Program-made: the position numbers and the translations under genes
Part shown: in pieces, positions 1-7,856 of the stretch
Position numbering within the stretch: position 1 is the stretch's first letter
Layout of the letters: each line of letters begins with the position of its first letter
Assembly: GCA_003524145.1 (NCBI GenBank)
Contig: DODZ01000006.1
Coordinates: 1-64,000 of the forward strand
Length of the DNA: 64,000 nt
Source: Candidatus Apopatosoma intestinale
GTDB taxonomy: Bacteria > Bacillota > Clostridia > Oscillospirales > CAG-272
Direction of reading: 5' to 3'
Notes under the pieces: generated by a model
The model's input: the letters and a program-made list of their open reading frames with translations, nothing else
What the model was told of the DNA's origin: nothing
Database searches by the model: none

Positions 1-117
1 GATTTTATGGCAAATCATTCGGCGAAAAGGTGTAAATACGAATTTTCACCGCATGCTAAAGTCAAGATCACCAAAAACACGATTCGATTTTTAGTGGTAA
101 TGTCCATAAAAGCATCA

Positions 118-143
118 GCCGCCCCGATCAAAATCGAGGCGGC
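118..143 (-). terminator. Hairpin downstream of tnpV
   Basis: GCCGCC and GGCGGC arms with CGAT/ATCG below a short loop form a strong stem about 50 bases after the tnpV stop. On the minus strand it is followed by only a modest T-rich stretch, so it is a likely but not textbook intrinsic terminator. Nothing else is visible in bases 1-196. Confidence 0.4.
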
Positions 144-196
144 CTATATGTGTTATTCGCTTATTATCTCCCGGGAAAGCTCTTCAATCATGCTTC

Positions 197-553
197 TCAT
201 CTGTACACTACCTCCCGGAGAACGATTTCCTCGGCTCGTGCCTTGCAGTTGTTCATCTCCTTCGCCCACAGAAGGTTGTTTGTTGCCTTGAGTTGCTCGG
301 CTATGCCTTCTGCTTTGGCGAAGGCTTCTGTCAGCTCACGGACACGCTGTGATGCTTCTGCATCAATATCGGCGAGGTGTTCATTCAGTTTGCAGGTGGT
401 GAGCAGGGTGGTATAGGTGCCGCGGCGGTGCTTCTTGAGATAGTCAAGCCGCAGGTGTCCGTACTTGCCTATGGTAACAGTCGTTTGCTCCGACAGTTGA
501 AGGTTCGGATAATTGATTCCGTTGATGTTTGTGTATGTCAGATTAGCTTTCAT
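197..553 (-). CDS. tnpV: Transposon-encoded protein TnpV family
   Basis: A 118-residue protein with the TnpV pattern known from Tn4451-type mobilizable elements: an N-terminal stretch about an IGKYGHLRLDYLKKHRRGTY segment (residues about 28-47), a helical middle rich in Ala/Glu/Leu, and a conserved C-terminal NNCKARAEEIVL region. The molecular role of TnpV is not firmly known; it travels with recombinase genes of mobile elements. The ATG overlaps the stop of the upstream helix-turn-helix gene by 11 bases, so the two are translationally coupled. It marks the DNA left of the tRNA fragment as mobile-element DNA. Family call is from remembered similarity. Confidence 0.8.
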   Translation of the reverse strand: MKANLTYTNINGINYPNLQLSEQTTVTIGKYGHLRLDYLKKHRRGTYTTLLTTCKLNEHLADIDAEASQRVRELTEAFAKAEGIAEQLKATNNLLWAKEMNNCKARAEEIVLREVVYR

Positions 554-1154
554 TTTCGTTCTCCTTTTCGGTATGTAATTCGGTGTATTCTTTATAGATG
601 TTATTCAAATGCATTGCATGGGTATAGGATTTCGCCGAAATGTTCTCATAAAATTCCGAGGTCAGCAGTTCCAAGACATAAGGCTTTGGAAAAAGGAATT
701 TTGGGCGAAGCATGATCGGCTTGAGGTGTCCTTTTTTGCACCAGCTTCGCAGGGTGTTGACGCGGTAGCCGGTGATCTCTGCGACTTCGTCAACTTCCAT
801 CACATCTGGATAATCCTTGAGCAGCTTGCTGTAATAAAGATATTTGCAATATTCCTCGGCTTGCTGCGGAATCGGCTTTCGGCGTTTCTTCGCTTTGGTG
901 TGTCCCGCGGACTTATACCAATCGGGAGGTGGAATAAATCGGCTGGGATCTTCTTTGTATTCTTCTATGAACTTGAGGAAGTCCTCGCGGGCGACGGAAT
1001 AGCATCTTGTCTGCTTTCCGCTGTTCTTATTTTTGATGAGACCGCTTTTTACATAGAACCTTGCGGTCAACTTGCTGACATGGCAGATAAGACGTATCTG
1101 CTCCATAGACAGCGTTTCGGGCAGACTTTCCAATTCGAACTCGTTAACTTTCAT
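543..1154 (-). CDS. Helix-turn-helix (excisionase/MerR-like) mobile-element protein
   Basis: A 203-residue protein starting at the ATG at 1154, which has an AAGGAG ribosome site; the reading frame stays open upstream through the tRNA remnant, but that part is not coding. Two helix-turn-helix-like blocks are visible: residues about 13-45 (LSMEQIRLICHVSKLTARFY) and about 130-165 (VDEVAEITGYRVNTLRSWCK), the second typical of excisionase/MerR-type DNA-binding modules. Its C-terminus overlaps tnpV. In such elements these proteins act as directionality factors or regulators; that role is inferred from position only. Confidence 0.65.
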   Translation of the reverse strand: MKVNEFELESLPETLSMEQIRLICHVSKLTARFYVKSGLIKNKNSGKQTRCYSVAREDFLKFIEEYKEDPSRFIPPPDWYKSAGHTKAKKRRKPIPQQAEEYCKYLYYSKLLKDYPDVMEVDEVAEITGYRVNTLRSWCKKGHLKPIMLRPKFLFPKPYVLELLTSEFYENISAKSYTHAMHLNNIYKEYTELHTEKENENES

Positions 1155-1409
1155 GGTGACTCCTTGATAAAAAATATTACCGATGGGTTCAAATGCTGTA
1201 TTGCCACTCATAAAAAATAGTAAAGCATCCCTCCGAACATCCCTCCGATTTTCCGGATTTTCGAGGGATATGGAAAGATGCTGATAATATTCGAACCGTC
1301 CCGAACAATTCATTTTAAGGTCATTTAGTCCGAGAAGCCCTTGTGTAGCCTTGATTTTTTCGGTACTGTGCGGGACTGTAGGAAGGCAAGTAGACAATAG
1401 ACGCATAGA

Positions 1410-1465
1410 CTCGAAATGCAGTTGTCCGCAAGGGCACGTGGGTTCGAATCCCACCGCTTCCGCCA
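1410..1465 (+). pseudogene. 3' half of tRNA-Ser(CGA), recombination site
   Basis: From the anticodon loop CTCGAAA onward the sequence is a clean class II tRNA 3' half: a long variable arm around GTCCGCAAGG, the T arm GTGGGTTCGAATCCCAC, acceptor strand CGCTTCC, discriminator G and encoded CCA. The 5' side lacks a D arm and an anticodon stem that pairs; only a GGAAG at 1381 recalls the expected acceptor start. This is what is left when a tyrosine-recombinase element inserts in the anticodon loop of a tRNA gene. The matching 5' half should lie left of the window. Confidence 0.75.
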
Positions 1466-1467
1466 TC

Positions 1468-1506
1468 AAAGCCTTGAAAACTCTATGTTTTCGAGGCTTT
1501 TTCTTT
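1468..1506 (+). terminator. Intrinsic terminator behind the tRNA fragment
   Basis: A 14-bp stem (AAAGCCTTGAAAAC / GTTTTCGAGGCTTT, one G-T pair) with loop TCTAT and a T-rich tail sits 3 bases after the CCA. It is placed as the native tRNA terminator would be. Confidence 0.7.
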
Positions 1507-1544
1507 TGTTTGGGCAGCATCTATTTTGGGGAAAATAATTCAAA

Positions 1545-1640
1545 TGGTGCCCTTGGTGCCCCGCTTTGTGGTGCCCGGCTCATTCCATATCATACACACT
1601 ATACAAGAAAGATGTATACTGTGGTGCCCCAATGGTGCCC
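1545..1640. repeat. Five TGGTGCCC direct repeats, likely integrase arm sites
   Basis: TGGTGCCC occurs at 1545, 1554, 1569, 1622 and 1633, all in the same orientation, between the tRNA recombination core and the end of the recombinase gene. Tn916/lambda-like integrases with an N-terminal arm-binding domain use such short directly repeated sites near the element end. No gene lies in 1507-1694; this array and the tRNA terminator are what that gap holds. Confidence 0.6.
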
Positions 1641-1694
1641 GGAACTGCTAAAAAGCTATGAAAAGCAGCGCGGAGCTATAAAAAGATATTGCTG

Positions 1695-2996
1695 TTATAG
1701 CTCCATTTCGTTGCTTTTCTTTTTCGCTTTCTTCGATGTTTCTTGCCCTGCTTCTTTTCCTGTAACGGTTGTTTTCGGTTGCAGTGCTTTATGATAGGTT
1801 TGCAGTACGCTTTGTTTTCTTTCAAGCCGCACATCAACATATTGTGCCGTTACCGCTTCAAGGTTTGTGGAAATACCAAGGGATATGCCAATGCCCTTTA
1901 ATGTATGCCCCAAAATCTCGCCAACGGTGTAGAAGTCGCCTGTCAGTTGGTGCATATTGGTAGCTGCCGTATGACGTAAATCGTGGAAGCGGATATGCGG
2001 CATTTCAAGGTGTCGGATAAGCTGTCCGAAGTTTGCCGACATTCTATCTCTGCGCTGCGGCGAACCGTCAGGCTTTGCAATAAAGAGCTTATTATCATAG
2101 TATACCCCACCGCCCGCCTCAGTCAAAGCCTTTTGCCGCGCAATCAAATCAAATTGTCGTAGGAAGTACGGCAATGCTTCTTCGGTAATCGGCAAAATAC
2201 GATCATTGGATTTTGTCGGTGCCATTTCCGTAATGGTCTTTGTTCCCGGCGGCACTTTGAAGGGCATTTGCTCTACAACGCCAAACTGCATTTTTTCAAG
2301 GTCAATGTTTTTTGTCCTCAATCCGATAATCTCACTCATACGAAGCCCATACATTCCAGCAAGCACAACAGGCATTTCCCATTCCGTACCTATCACATTG
2401 CTCATAAAGGTCTGCATTTGCTCAATGGTGTACGGATCAGGCGTTTTCGCTTGCTTGCCGAACTTTGTTATAATGTCGCGGGCGGGGTTATGTTCAATGT
2501 ATCGGTACTTCCGGGCGTGTTCCATTGATACGCTCAATATGCGCTGCGCGTATCGAACGGTGCTATTAGATAAGCCCTTTTCAAATAGCTGCTGAAACAT
2601 ATTATCAAGCATCGCCGGGGTCAGTTGGTTAAGCTGCACATGACCGATATATGGCACAATATGATTGCGAATATGGCTCTTATAGCCCGCAAAGGTGCTT
2701 GGACGTAAGTTAGCCTTGCCGTGGTTTTCTACCCATTCCTCCAAATACTCTTTGACGGTCTGCTTGCCTTGTGAAGCAACGACCGGGCTGTAAACAGGAT
2801 TGGCGAGCTTTGCTTTCATTTCAGCTTCATGCTGCGTCGCTTCTTTTTTGGTTGCAAAGCCCTTTTTTGCGTAGGATTTCTTTTTCCCGTCCTGCCCGGT
2901 GTATTTAATGTTTACGTCATAGACGGTACCTGCCTTTCCAGTCAAAACACCGTTGCTGTCGCGCTTATTCTGAACTTTTCTTGATGATACCGCCAT
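1695..2996 (-). CDS. Tyrosine recombinase/integrase (Tn916/phage type)
   Basis: A 433-residue site-specific recombinase. An AP2-like arm-binding region lies at about residues 20-66, a SAM-like core-binding domain at about 85-165, and the catalytic domain follows with Arg in GLRMSEI (about 220), HDLRH (about 337), LGHT (about 362) and the nucleophile Tyr in AQYVD (about 385). Length and domains are normal and all catalytic residues are present. It reads towards the tRNA fragment, as is usual for elements inserted in tRNA genes. Oddly, the ATG at 2996 has no recognisable ribosome site and an in-frame stop lies just upstream, suggesting its promoter region was lost. Confidence 0.92.
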   Translation of the reverse strand: MAVSSRKVQNKRDSNGVLTGKAGTVYDVNIKYTGQDGKKKSYAKKGFATKKEATQHEAEMKAKLANPVYSPVVASQGKQTVKEYLEEWVENHGKANLRPSTFAGYKSHIRNHIVPYIGHVQLNQLTPAMLDNMFQQLFEKGLSNSTVRYAQRILSVSMEHARKYRYIEHNPARDIITKFGKQAKTPDPYTIEQMQTFMSNVIGTEWEMPVVLAGMYGLRMSEIIGLRTKNIDLEKMQFGVVEQMPFKVPPGTKTITEMAPTKSNDRILPITEEALPYFLRQFDLIARQKALTEAGGGVYYDNKLFIAKPDGSPQRRDRMSANFGQLIRHLEMPHIRFHDLRHTAATNMHQLTGDFYTVGEILGHTLKGIGISLGISTNLEAVTAQYVDVRLERKQSVLQTYHKALQPKTTVTGKEAGQETSKKAKKKSNEMEL

Positions 2997-2998
2997 AG

Positions 2999-3262
2999 CT
3001 ACTTAAAGATAAGCCGATTTATTATGAATTCACATCGTGTCCGGCGGCGGAGTTTGCTATAAGGCACGGTCTTACGGATATTATGCCCGCCCTGTGCAAT
3101 GTGGACTATGCGTCCATGGAGCTGCTCCGCGCAAGGCTGGTGCGGACGACCACCTGCGTGGACGGTTGCCGATGCGACTATACCATCTGCGGCGACAAAG
3201 ACCCGTATCTGAAGGAGCATCCCGAATATCGTGACGAGGCGGGCTTCAGGAAAAACAAATAA
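2999..3262 (+). pseudogene. 3' fragment of an L-2-amino-thiazoline-4-carboxylate hydrolase gene
   Basis: The reading frame opens at 2999 with no start codon or ribosome site and runs to a TAA at 3260. It encodes the C-terminal end of the ATC-hydrolase family, recognised by CDYTICGDKDPYLKEHPEYR and a preceding LVRTTTCVDGC stretch with closely spaced cysteines. The N-terminal part is missing; the break lies at the 5' end of the recombinase gene. It ends 27 bases before the ZIP transporter start, so the two were probably cotranscribed before the truncation. Confidence 0.65.
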
Positions 3263-3289
3263 AAGCACAACGCAAAGGCGGTGAAGCAA

Positions 3290-4066
3290 ATGGAAGTATT
3301 ATTCGGAATATTGATTCCTTTTATCGGGACAGCACTCGGCTCGGCGTGCGTGTTCTTTATGAAAAGATCTCTCGGCGATTTGGTACAGCGTGCGCTTGCA
3401 GGCTTTGCCGCCGGAGTGATGGTGGCAGCGTCGATCTGGAGCCTGCTGATCCCTGCCATCGAACAGTCGGAGGGCATGGGAAAGCTGTCGTTCCTTCCTG
3501 CCTTTGTCGGTTTTTGGGTCGGCGTGCTGTTTTTGCTCCTGCTCGACCGTCTGATTCCCCACCTTCATATCGGAAGCGATAAGGCTGAGGGTCCGAAAAG
3601 CAAGCTCGGGCGCACGACGATGATGGTGCTTGCGGTGACCTTACATAACATTCCGGAGGGAATGGCAGTCGGCGTGATGTATGCGGGCTTTCTTGCGGGA
3701 AACTCACAGATCACTGCTGCAAGCGCGCTTGCCCTGTCTCTCGGCATTGCCATTCAGAATTTTCCCGAGGGTGCGATCATCTCCATGCCTCTCAAGGCTG
3801 AGGGGCAAAAGAAAAGCAAGGCGTTTCTCGGCGGCGTTCTTTCCGGCGTTGTCGAACCTGTCGGCGCGGTGCTGACGCTTCTAGCGGCGCAGCTTGTGAT
3901 TCCGGCGCTGCCGTATTTTCTGAGCTTTGCCGCAGGCGCGATGCTCTATGTTGTGGTAGAAGAACTGATACCGGAAATGTCTCAGGGAAAACATTCCAAC
4001 ATCGGGACGATTTTCTTTGCCGTCGGCTTCAGCATCATGATGACGCTGGATGTGGCGTTGGGATAA
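3290..4066 (+). CDS. ZIP family metal (zinc) transporter
   Basis: A 258-residue polytopic membrane protein with about eight predicted helices. The ZIP signature HNIPEG is at about residue 119 in helix IV, and a second metal-site motif NFPEGA at about 156 in helix V, followed by VEPVGA in the next helix and VVVEELIPE near the end; this is the ZupT/GufA-like arrangement. It should move Zn2+ or related divalent ions into the cytoplasm. ATG at 3290 is preferred over the GTG at 3281 because AGGCGG is well spaced to it. Its former upstream partner is truncated, so its present promoter is unclear. Confidence 0.9.
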   Translation: MEVLFGILIPFIGTALGSACVFFMKRSLGDLVQRALAGFAAGVMVAASIWSLLIPAIEQSEGMGKLSFLPAFVGFWVGVLFLLLLDRLIPHLHIGSDKAEGPKSKLGRTTMMVLAVTLHNIPEGMAVGVMYAGFLAGNSQITAASALALSLGIAIQNFPEGAIISMPLKAEGQKKSKAFLGGVLSGVVEPVGAVLTLLAAQLVIPALPYFLSFAAGAMLYVVVEELIPEMSQGKHSNIGTIFFAVGFSIMMTLDVALG

Positions 4067-4074
4067 GGAGGCAA

Positions 4075-4212
4075 ATGATGATTGTACAAGTGATTTTGGA
4101 AGGACTGGGTCTGGGCATTCTGCTCATTCTCGTTTGCGCCGTTGGTATCCGCAAGGGCGCGGTTGGTATTGATATGCACCACAAAAGTAAGATACTTACA
4201 CTACTACAATAA
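4075..4212 (+). pseudogene. Truncated small membrane protein after the ZIP gene
   Basis: An ATG with a GGAGG site 8 bases after the ZIP stop opens a 45-codon frame: one hydrophobic helix (LGLGILLILVCAVGI), a short IRKGAVGID stretch, then an unrelated-looking tail to the stop. I read it as the N-terminus of a small conserved membrane protein cut off by a deletion near 4175, but an intact microprotein cannot be excluded. Family not recognised. Confidence 0.4.
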
Positions 4213-4239
4213 CAAGAGAGTCTCTCTCAAATTAAAAGG

Positions 4240-4268
4240 AATGAGTCCGGTTCAATTCCGAACTCATT
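4240..4268. terminator. Weak hairpin between convergent units
   Basis: AATGAGTCCGG and CCGAACTCATT pair with one mismatch around a 7-base loop between the ZIP region and the leftward DUF1003 gene. There is no good T-tract, so function as a terminator is doubtful. Confidence 0.3.
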
Positions 4269-4334
4269 CACAAATAATTTGATATTTAATTTTTTGTCTG
4301 AACTTTTGGGTTCACTTCAGGTGGTCGGTGCATT

Positions 4335-4850
4335 TCAACTTTTTCGATTATCGTTTTCCGTGTTATGTTCCGAAAGCAGTTTCTCAATCTGCGTCTGACG
4401 GGCAAGGATTGCATTTACTTTGTCATAGAGATCCTCTATCATAATCTCGGTTTTCAGGTTGACCTTATAATCGTTTTCCGCGCGGCGCCTATCTTTTTCT
4501 TCTTGCCTGTTCTGACTCATCATAATCAGCGGTGCCTGAATTGCCGCTACGCAGGACAGAACAAGATTCAGAAGAATAAACGGATATGGGTCAAATGCAT
4601 TTGACGCAAGTATTATATTGATAACCATCCATATGACAAGTACGCCGACAAATGAGAAAATAAACGCCCAACTGCCCGCAAATTTTGCAATGGTATCGGC
4701 AGCCCGCTGACCGAGTGTGTATTTTTCCTTCTCCTTTTCGGGACTTACTGAAATTTTACTGTCAGCCAGAAGGTTCAGAACTTCTTCATCCGTCATATCG
4801 TGACGGATATCCTTCAGCACCTCTTTCAATAGTTTTCTGTTTTCTTTCAT
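4335..4850 (-). CDS. DUF1003 family membrane protein
   Basis: 171 residues. An N-terminal soluble helix is followed by two hydrophobic helices (about 60-80 and 90-110) joined by a short FDPYPFILLN loop, then QAPLIMMSQNRQ and a charged coiled-coil-like tail. The LGQRAADTIAKFAGSWAFI entry and the QAP/MSQNRQ exit are the hallmarks of DUF1003, a family of inner-membrane proteins of unknown function. No operon partner; it stands alone between gene remnants. Confidence 0.85.
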   Translation of the reverse strand: MKENRKLLKEVLKDIRHDMTDEEVLNLLADSKISVSPEKEKEKYTLGQRAADTIAKFAGSWAFIFSFVGVLVIWMVINIILASNAFDPYPFILLNLVLSCVAAIQAPLIMMSQNRQEEKDRRRAENDYKVNLKTEIMIEDLYDKVNAILARQTQIEKLLSEHNTENDNRKS

Positions 4851-4887
4851 AATTGCTTTTTCTGCTTCCTCTCTTTATTATTAATTA

Positions 4888-5028
4888 TCAGTTTGCCGCC
4901 TCATACGGCAAAATCATAAAGTTATCGCAAATTTTCCCTATGCGTTGCGGAACCGTTTTGCGGTCATGAGGCTCCGGTATTTCCTCCGAAATGATTACAT
5001 TCAAGCCGAATTCCTCTTTATACCATGT
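4888..5028 (-). pseudogene. Unrecognised 3' gene remnant
   Basis: On the minus strand a frame without start codon encodes 46 residues, including SEEIPEPHDRKTVPQRIGKI and a NFMILPYEAAN end, then TGA. It has the look of the C-terminus of a real protein but no initiation signals, and it lies directly behind the rhamnosidase stop. I do not recognise the family. Confidence 0.3.
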
Positions 5029-5041
5029 TTAAGTCTTTATG

Positions 5042-7681
5042 TTATATTTTTGCCGTAAATGTATATTTGCCGGAGGGGAGGTCGGCTTTTATCTCCGGCA
5101 TATCGCATGGTGTAAATCTAACGGCATTGCCGCTTGCCGTGAGTTTTTCCACAAAGGGTGTATGCGCAGCACCCGCGAAAGCATCATCAAGGTACATCGG
5201 CAGAAAGAGTGTCGCATGAGAGCCGGAGGGAACAGTCAGCGAGAGGCGGAGCGTTTTGCCGTCATTTTCAAAATCGCTTATCGCCTTTCCGTAAGGAGTT
5301 TCGACAGAGCAATGCACCTTTTCTATACCGCATCCGACAGCGGGGCGGAGAATGATATGCTCATATGCGGGCATGTCGTCATCTGCCGAGATACCGCCGA
5401 TATACTTATAGAAGAAAGCGGAAACATCGGAAAACATGTGGTGGTTTCGCGAGCCGAGACCGTTCCAGCATTCCCAGAGCGTATTTGCGCCCATATCGAT
5501 CCAGTGCTTATAGCTCGGGAAGGTAGGATTTTTTATGAGTTCGAGCGCGGTGCGTACCTCGCCGCACATACCGAGCGCATTGAAAACGGCTTTGTTTCCG
5601 AGCACGCCGAAATCAAGATGTCCGTTCTGTTCGGATATCTGCTCCTTGAGGCGTGCTATGAGCGGTGCGTATTCTTCCTTTTCACAAAGTCCATGATATA
5701 TCATAACGCCTGTTGCCGTCTGGCAATTGCCCTTTACCGTATGCGTGCTTTCATCATATAGCTTGCTTCGGAAGGCTTTCTTTATGCTGTCGGCAAGGGC
5801 GGTATATTTCTTTTCATCATCTGCTTTGCCGAGAAGCTTTGCCCAGCGTGCGAGCGTGCGGACGGCGGTGTGATAGTAGCCTGTATCGGTTACGGCGACA
5901 GGACACTTGAAAGAGCCCATATTCACGCTTATTGCCTCACCCTCAAATGGGGCGCACCAGTCGCCAAGCCCGTAATTTGCTATGCCGTCTATAGCCATCT
6001 GCGTAATATGTGAGCAGTGACGGCGGAGCATATCGTAGTTTTCTCTCAGGTATGAAAGGTCACCTGTCGCCCGATAGAGGAATGCGGCGGAATCTACTAT
6101 GGTGCTTGCCCAGTCGGGGCCGTTGAGTGAGTTGAAGCCCCAGCCCGTGGAGGGAACAACGCAGGGAACGGCACCTGCCGGCGTCTGTGCATCACGGAGG
6201 TCAAGCAGCCATCTGTTCATAAACTGCTCGGAGGCGAAGTTTATGAGCAGCTGTTCGCTCGAGAAGCCCGCATCGCCTATCCACGATGTTTTTTCACGGA
6301 CGGCATCGGAAGCTATCGTATTCATGGTACATGAGCGCGTAGACTCTATGCACATTTTCTGAACCTTATTTATCGTTTCGTCCGAGGTGGTAAATTCGCC
6401 TCTGTCGCGCAGATTATTTGAAAGCGAAAGAGCCACGACATCGGAGAGCTGTCTGTTTTCGTCTCCGCCGGCTATCTCTGCATACTGGAAGCCGTGATAT
6501 GTAAATTCCGAATGCCATACCTCGGGTTCATCGCTTTTCTTTGTATAAACCTCGGTCTGGAAAGTATAGTTTTTTATGAAGCAGCTGAGCGGCCACTGGG
6601 TAAGCTTGCCGTCCTTATCGAGAAGGTCGCAGTATTTTATCGTTATCCTGTCGCCCTTCTTGCCGCGCAGCGTGAGCAGGCAGATACCCGCCTGATTCTG
6701 ACCGATATCAAAGAGCGTTTTGCCGTCATAATTTTTCATGCGAACGGCAGGGCGGCGCATGCGGAGTGTTATCGGTTCCATTTCCATCAGCAAAAGCTCA
6801 CCGCCTGCGGGACGAACCATACGCGCATTTTTCCAGCCTTCGCCGCATGTATATCCGTATGTATCCCAGCCCGGCATCTCGAGGTTGGCATCGTATTCTT
6901 CGCCGTGGCGTATACCATTGAAGGTGATGGAGCCGCGTGAGCTCTGCCATGAGGGGTCGCTCGAGATTATTTCTTTTTCGCCGTTTTCGTATTCAATATG
7001 CAGTTCGCATATCATTTTCGGAACATCGCGCCACGGTGCGAAGCGGGATTGCCACGGATCATCCGTAAAGCAATTGTAAAATCCGTTTCCGAGCACCACG
7101 CCTATTGCGTTTTTCTTCGCGAGCTTATCTTTTACATCAAAGGCGCGATAGAAAATATGCTTGCTGTAATCGGTATAGGGAGTGGATAGATATTCCTCGT
7201 TTACGCGCTTGCCGTTTATCGTGCAGACAAAATATCCGAGTCCGCAGATATAGAGCATGGCGTCCTTTACCGTTCCCGAGAGTGTAAAATCCTTTCTCAG
7301 ATAGGGGGCTGCGAGCGCATCGTCGCGCTTGCGAAGAAAATATCCCGTTATCCACTTTGCCTGCCATTCGCCGCCCATTTTTCCTGTACGAAAGGACGAG
7401 CAGGCAGAAGATCTGTTTCCGTTTTCATCTGTTATCTCGACATGGCAGAGATAGCGGGAAAGCGGCTCGGTTTTCTCCTCCATATGGATATAACTGCGCT
7501 TTTCGCTTTCTACCGCGCCGGATGTCCAGACCACACTGCCGTTTTCGCGCGTCACCGTTACGCAGTAGATTTTCTGATGCCCGGCAGGGCTTCCGTCAAG
7601 CTCCCATGAGAAAAACGGATTGCTGTCAATGACAGGAGAGCGCAGATTATTTACTCTTAACGAATTTTCCTTGATTTTCAT
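5042..7681 (-). CDS. Glycoside hydrolase family 78 alpha-L-rhamnosidase
   Basis: 879 residues without a signal peptide, so probably cytoplasmic. The domain order fits GH78: N-terminal fibronectin-like and beta-sandwich modules (about 1-110 and 110-300, with LYICGLGYFVCTINGKRV), a second beta-sandwich with FDIGQNQAG, the (alpha/alpha)6 barrel from about 440 containing SDAVREKTSWIGDAG (about 460-475, the acid-bearing motif), LGDWCAP (about 575) and MGANTLWECWNG, and a C-terminal beta domain. It should remove terminal alpha-L-rhamnose from imported oligosaccharides or glycosides. Divergent from the next gene; AAAGGA ribosome site before ATG. Confidence 0.9.
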   Translation of the reverse strand: MKIKENSLRVNNLRSPVIDSNPFFSWELDGSPAGHQKIYCVTVTRENGSVVWTSGAVESEKRSYIHMEEKTEPLSRYLCHVEITDENGNRSSACSSFRTGKMGGEWQAKWITGYFLRKRDDALAAPYLRKDFTLSGTVKDAMLYICGLGYFVCTINGKRVNEEYLSTPYTDYSKHIFYRAFDVKDKLAKKNAIGVVLGNGFYNCFTDDPWQSRFAPWRDVPKMICELHIEYENGEKEIISSDPSWQSSRGSITFNGIRHGEEYDANLEMPGWDTYGYTCGEGWKNARMVRPAGGELLLMEMEPITLRMRRPAVRMKNYDGKTLFDIGQNQAGICLLTLRGKKGDRITIKYCDLLDKDGKLTQWPLSCFIKNYTFQTEVYTKKSDEPEVWHSEFTYHGFQYAEIAGGDENRQLSDVVALSLSNNLRDRGEFTTSDETINKVQKMCIESTRSCTMNTIASDAVREKTSWIGDAGFSSEQLLINFASEQFMNRWLLDLRDAQTPAGAVPCVVPSTGWGFNSLNGPDWASTIVDSAAFLYRATGDLSYLRENYDMLRRHCSHITQMAIDGIANYGLGDWCAPFEGEAISVNMGSFKCPVAVTDTGYYHTAVRTLARWAKLLGKADDEKKYTALADSIKKAFRSKLYDESTHTVKGNCQTATGVMIYHGLCEKEEYAPLIARLKEQISEQNGHLDFGVLGNKAVFNALGMCGEVRTALELIKNPTFPSYKHWIDMGANTLWECWNGLGSRNHHMFSDVSAFFYKYIGGISADDDMPAYEHIILRPAVGCGIEKVHCSVETPYGKAISDFENDGKTLRLSLTVPSGSHATLFLPMYLDDAFAGAAHTPFVEKLTASGNAVRFTPCDMPEIKADLPSGKYTFTAKI

Positions 7682-7716
7682 AAAAAATTCCTTTCGGACT
7701 TATTTTCTGTGGCTAT

Positions 7717-7745
7717 AGTTTAACAGAAATCAGGGATAAAATCAA
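7717..7745 (-). promoter_or_regulatory. Promoter of the rhamnosidase gene
   Basis: On the minus strand: -35 TTGATT, 17-base spacer, -10 TAAACT, about 35 bases before the ATG. Confidence 0.6.
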
Positions 7746-7806
7746 TTATAAAAACGAAAATAAACATGAAAATACAATTTTATTTAAGATAAATACAAGC
7801 ATTCGT

Positions 7807-7835
7807 TTGACAAGAGAGCGATTTTTTGATAAAAT
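7807..7835 (+). promoter_or_regulatory. Sigma-A promoter of the DUF6056-like gene
   Basis: TTGACA, 17-base spacer, TAAAAT. The expected start site is about 7842, leaving an unusually short leader that begins almost at the ribosome site. Confidence 0.8.
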
Positions 7836-7856
7836 ACGTAAAAAGGGGTGAATGAC

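Noticed and set aside
1381..1465. Complete functional tRNA
   Set aside because: GGAAG at 1381 pairs with the acceptor end, but positions 6-7, the D arm and the anticodon stem do not pair.
1155..1520. Upstream extension of the helix-turn-helix gene through the tRNA remnant
   Set aside because: The frame is open but a strong ribosome site and ATG lie at 1154, and the extension would translate tRNA and terminator sequence.
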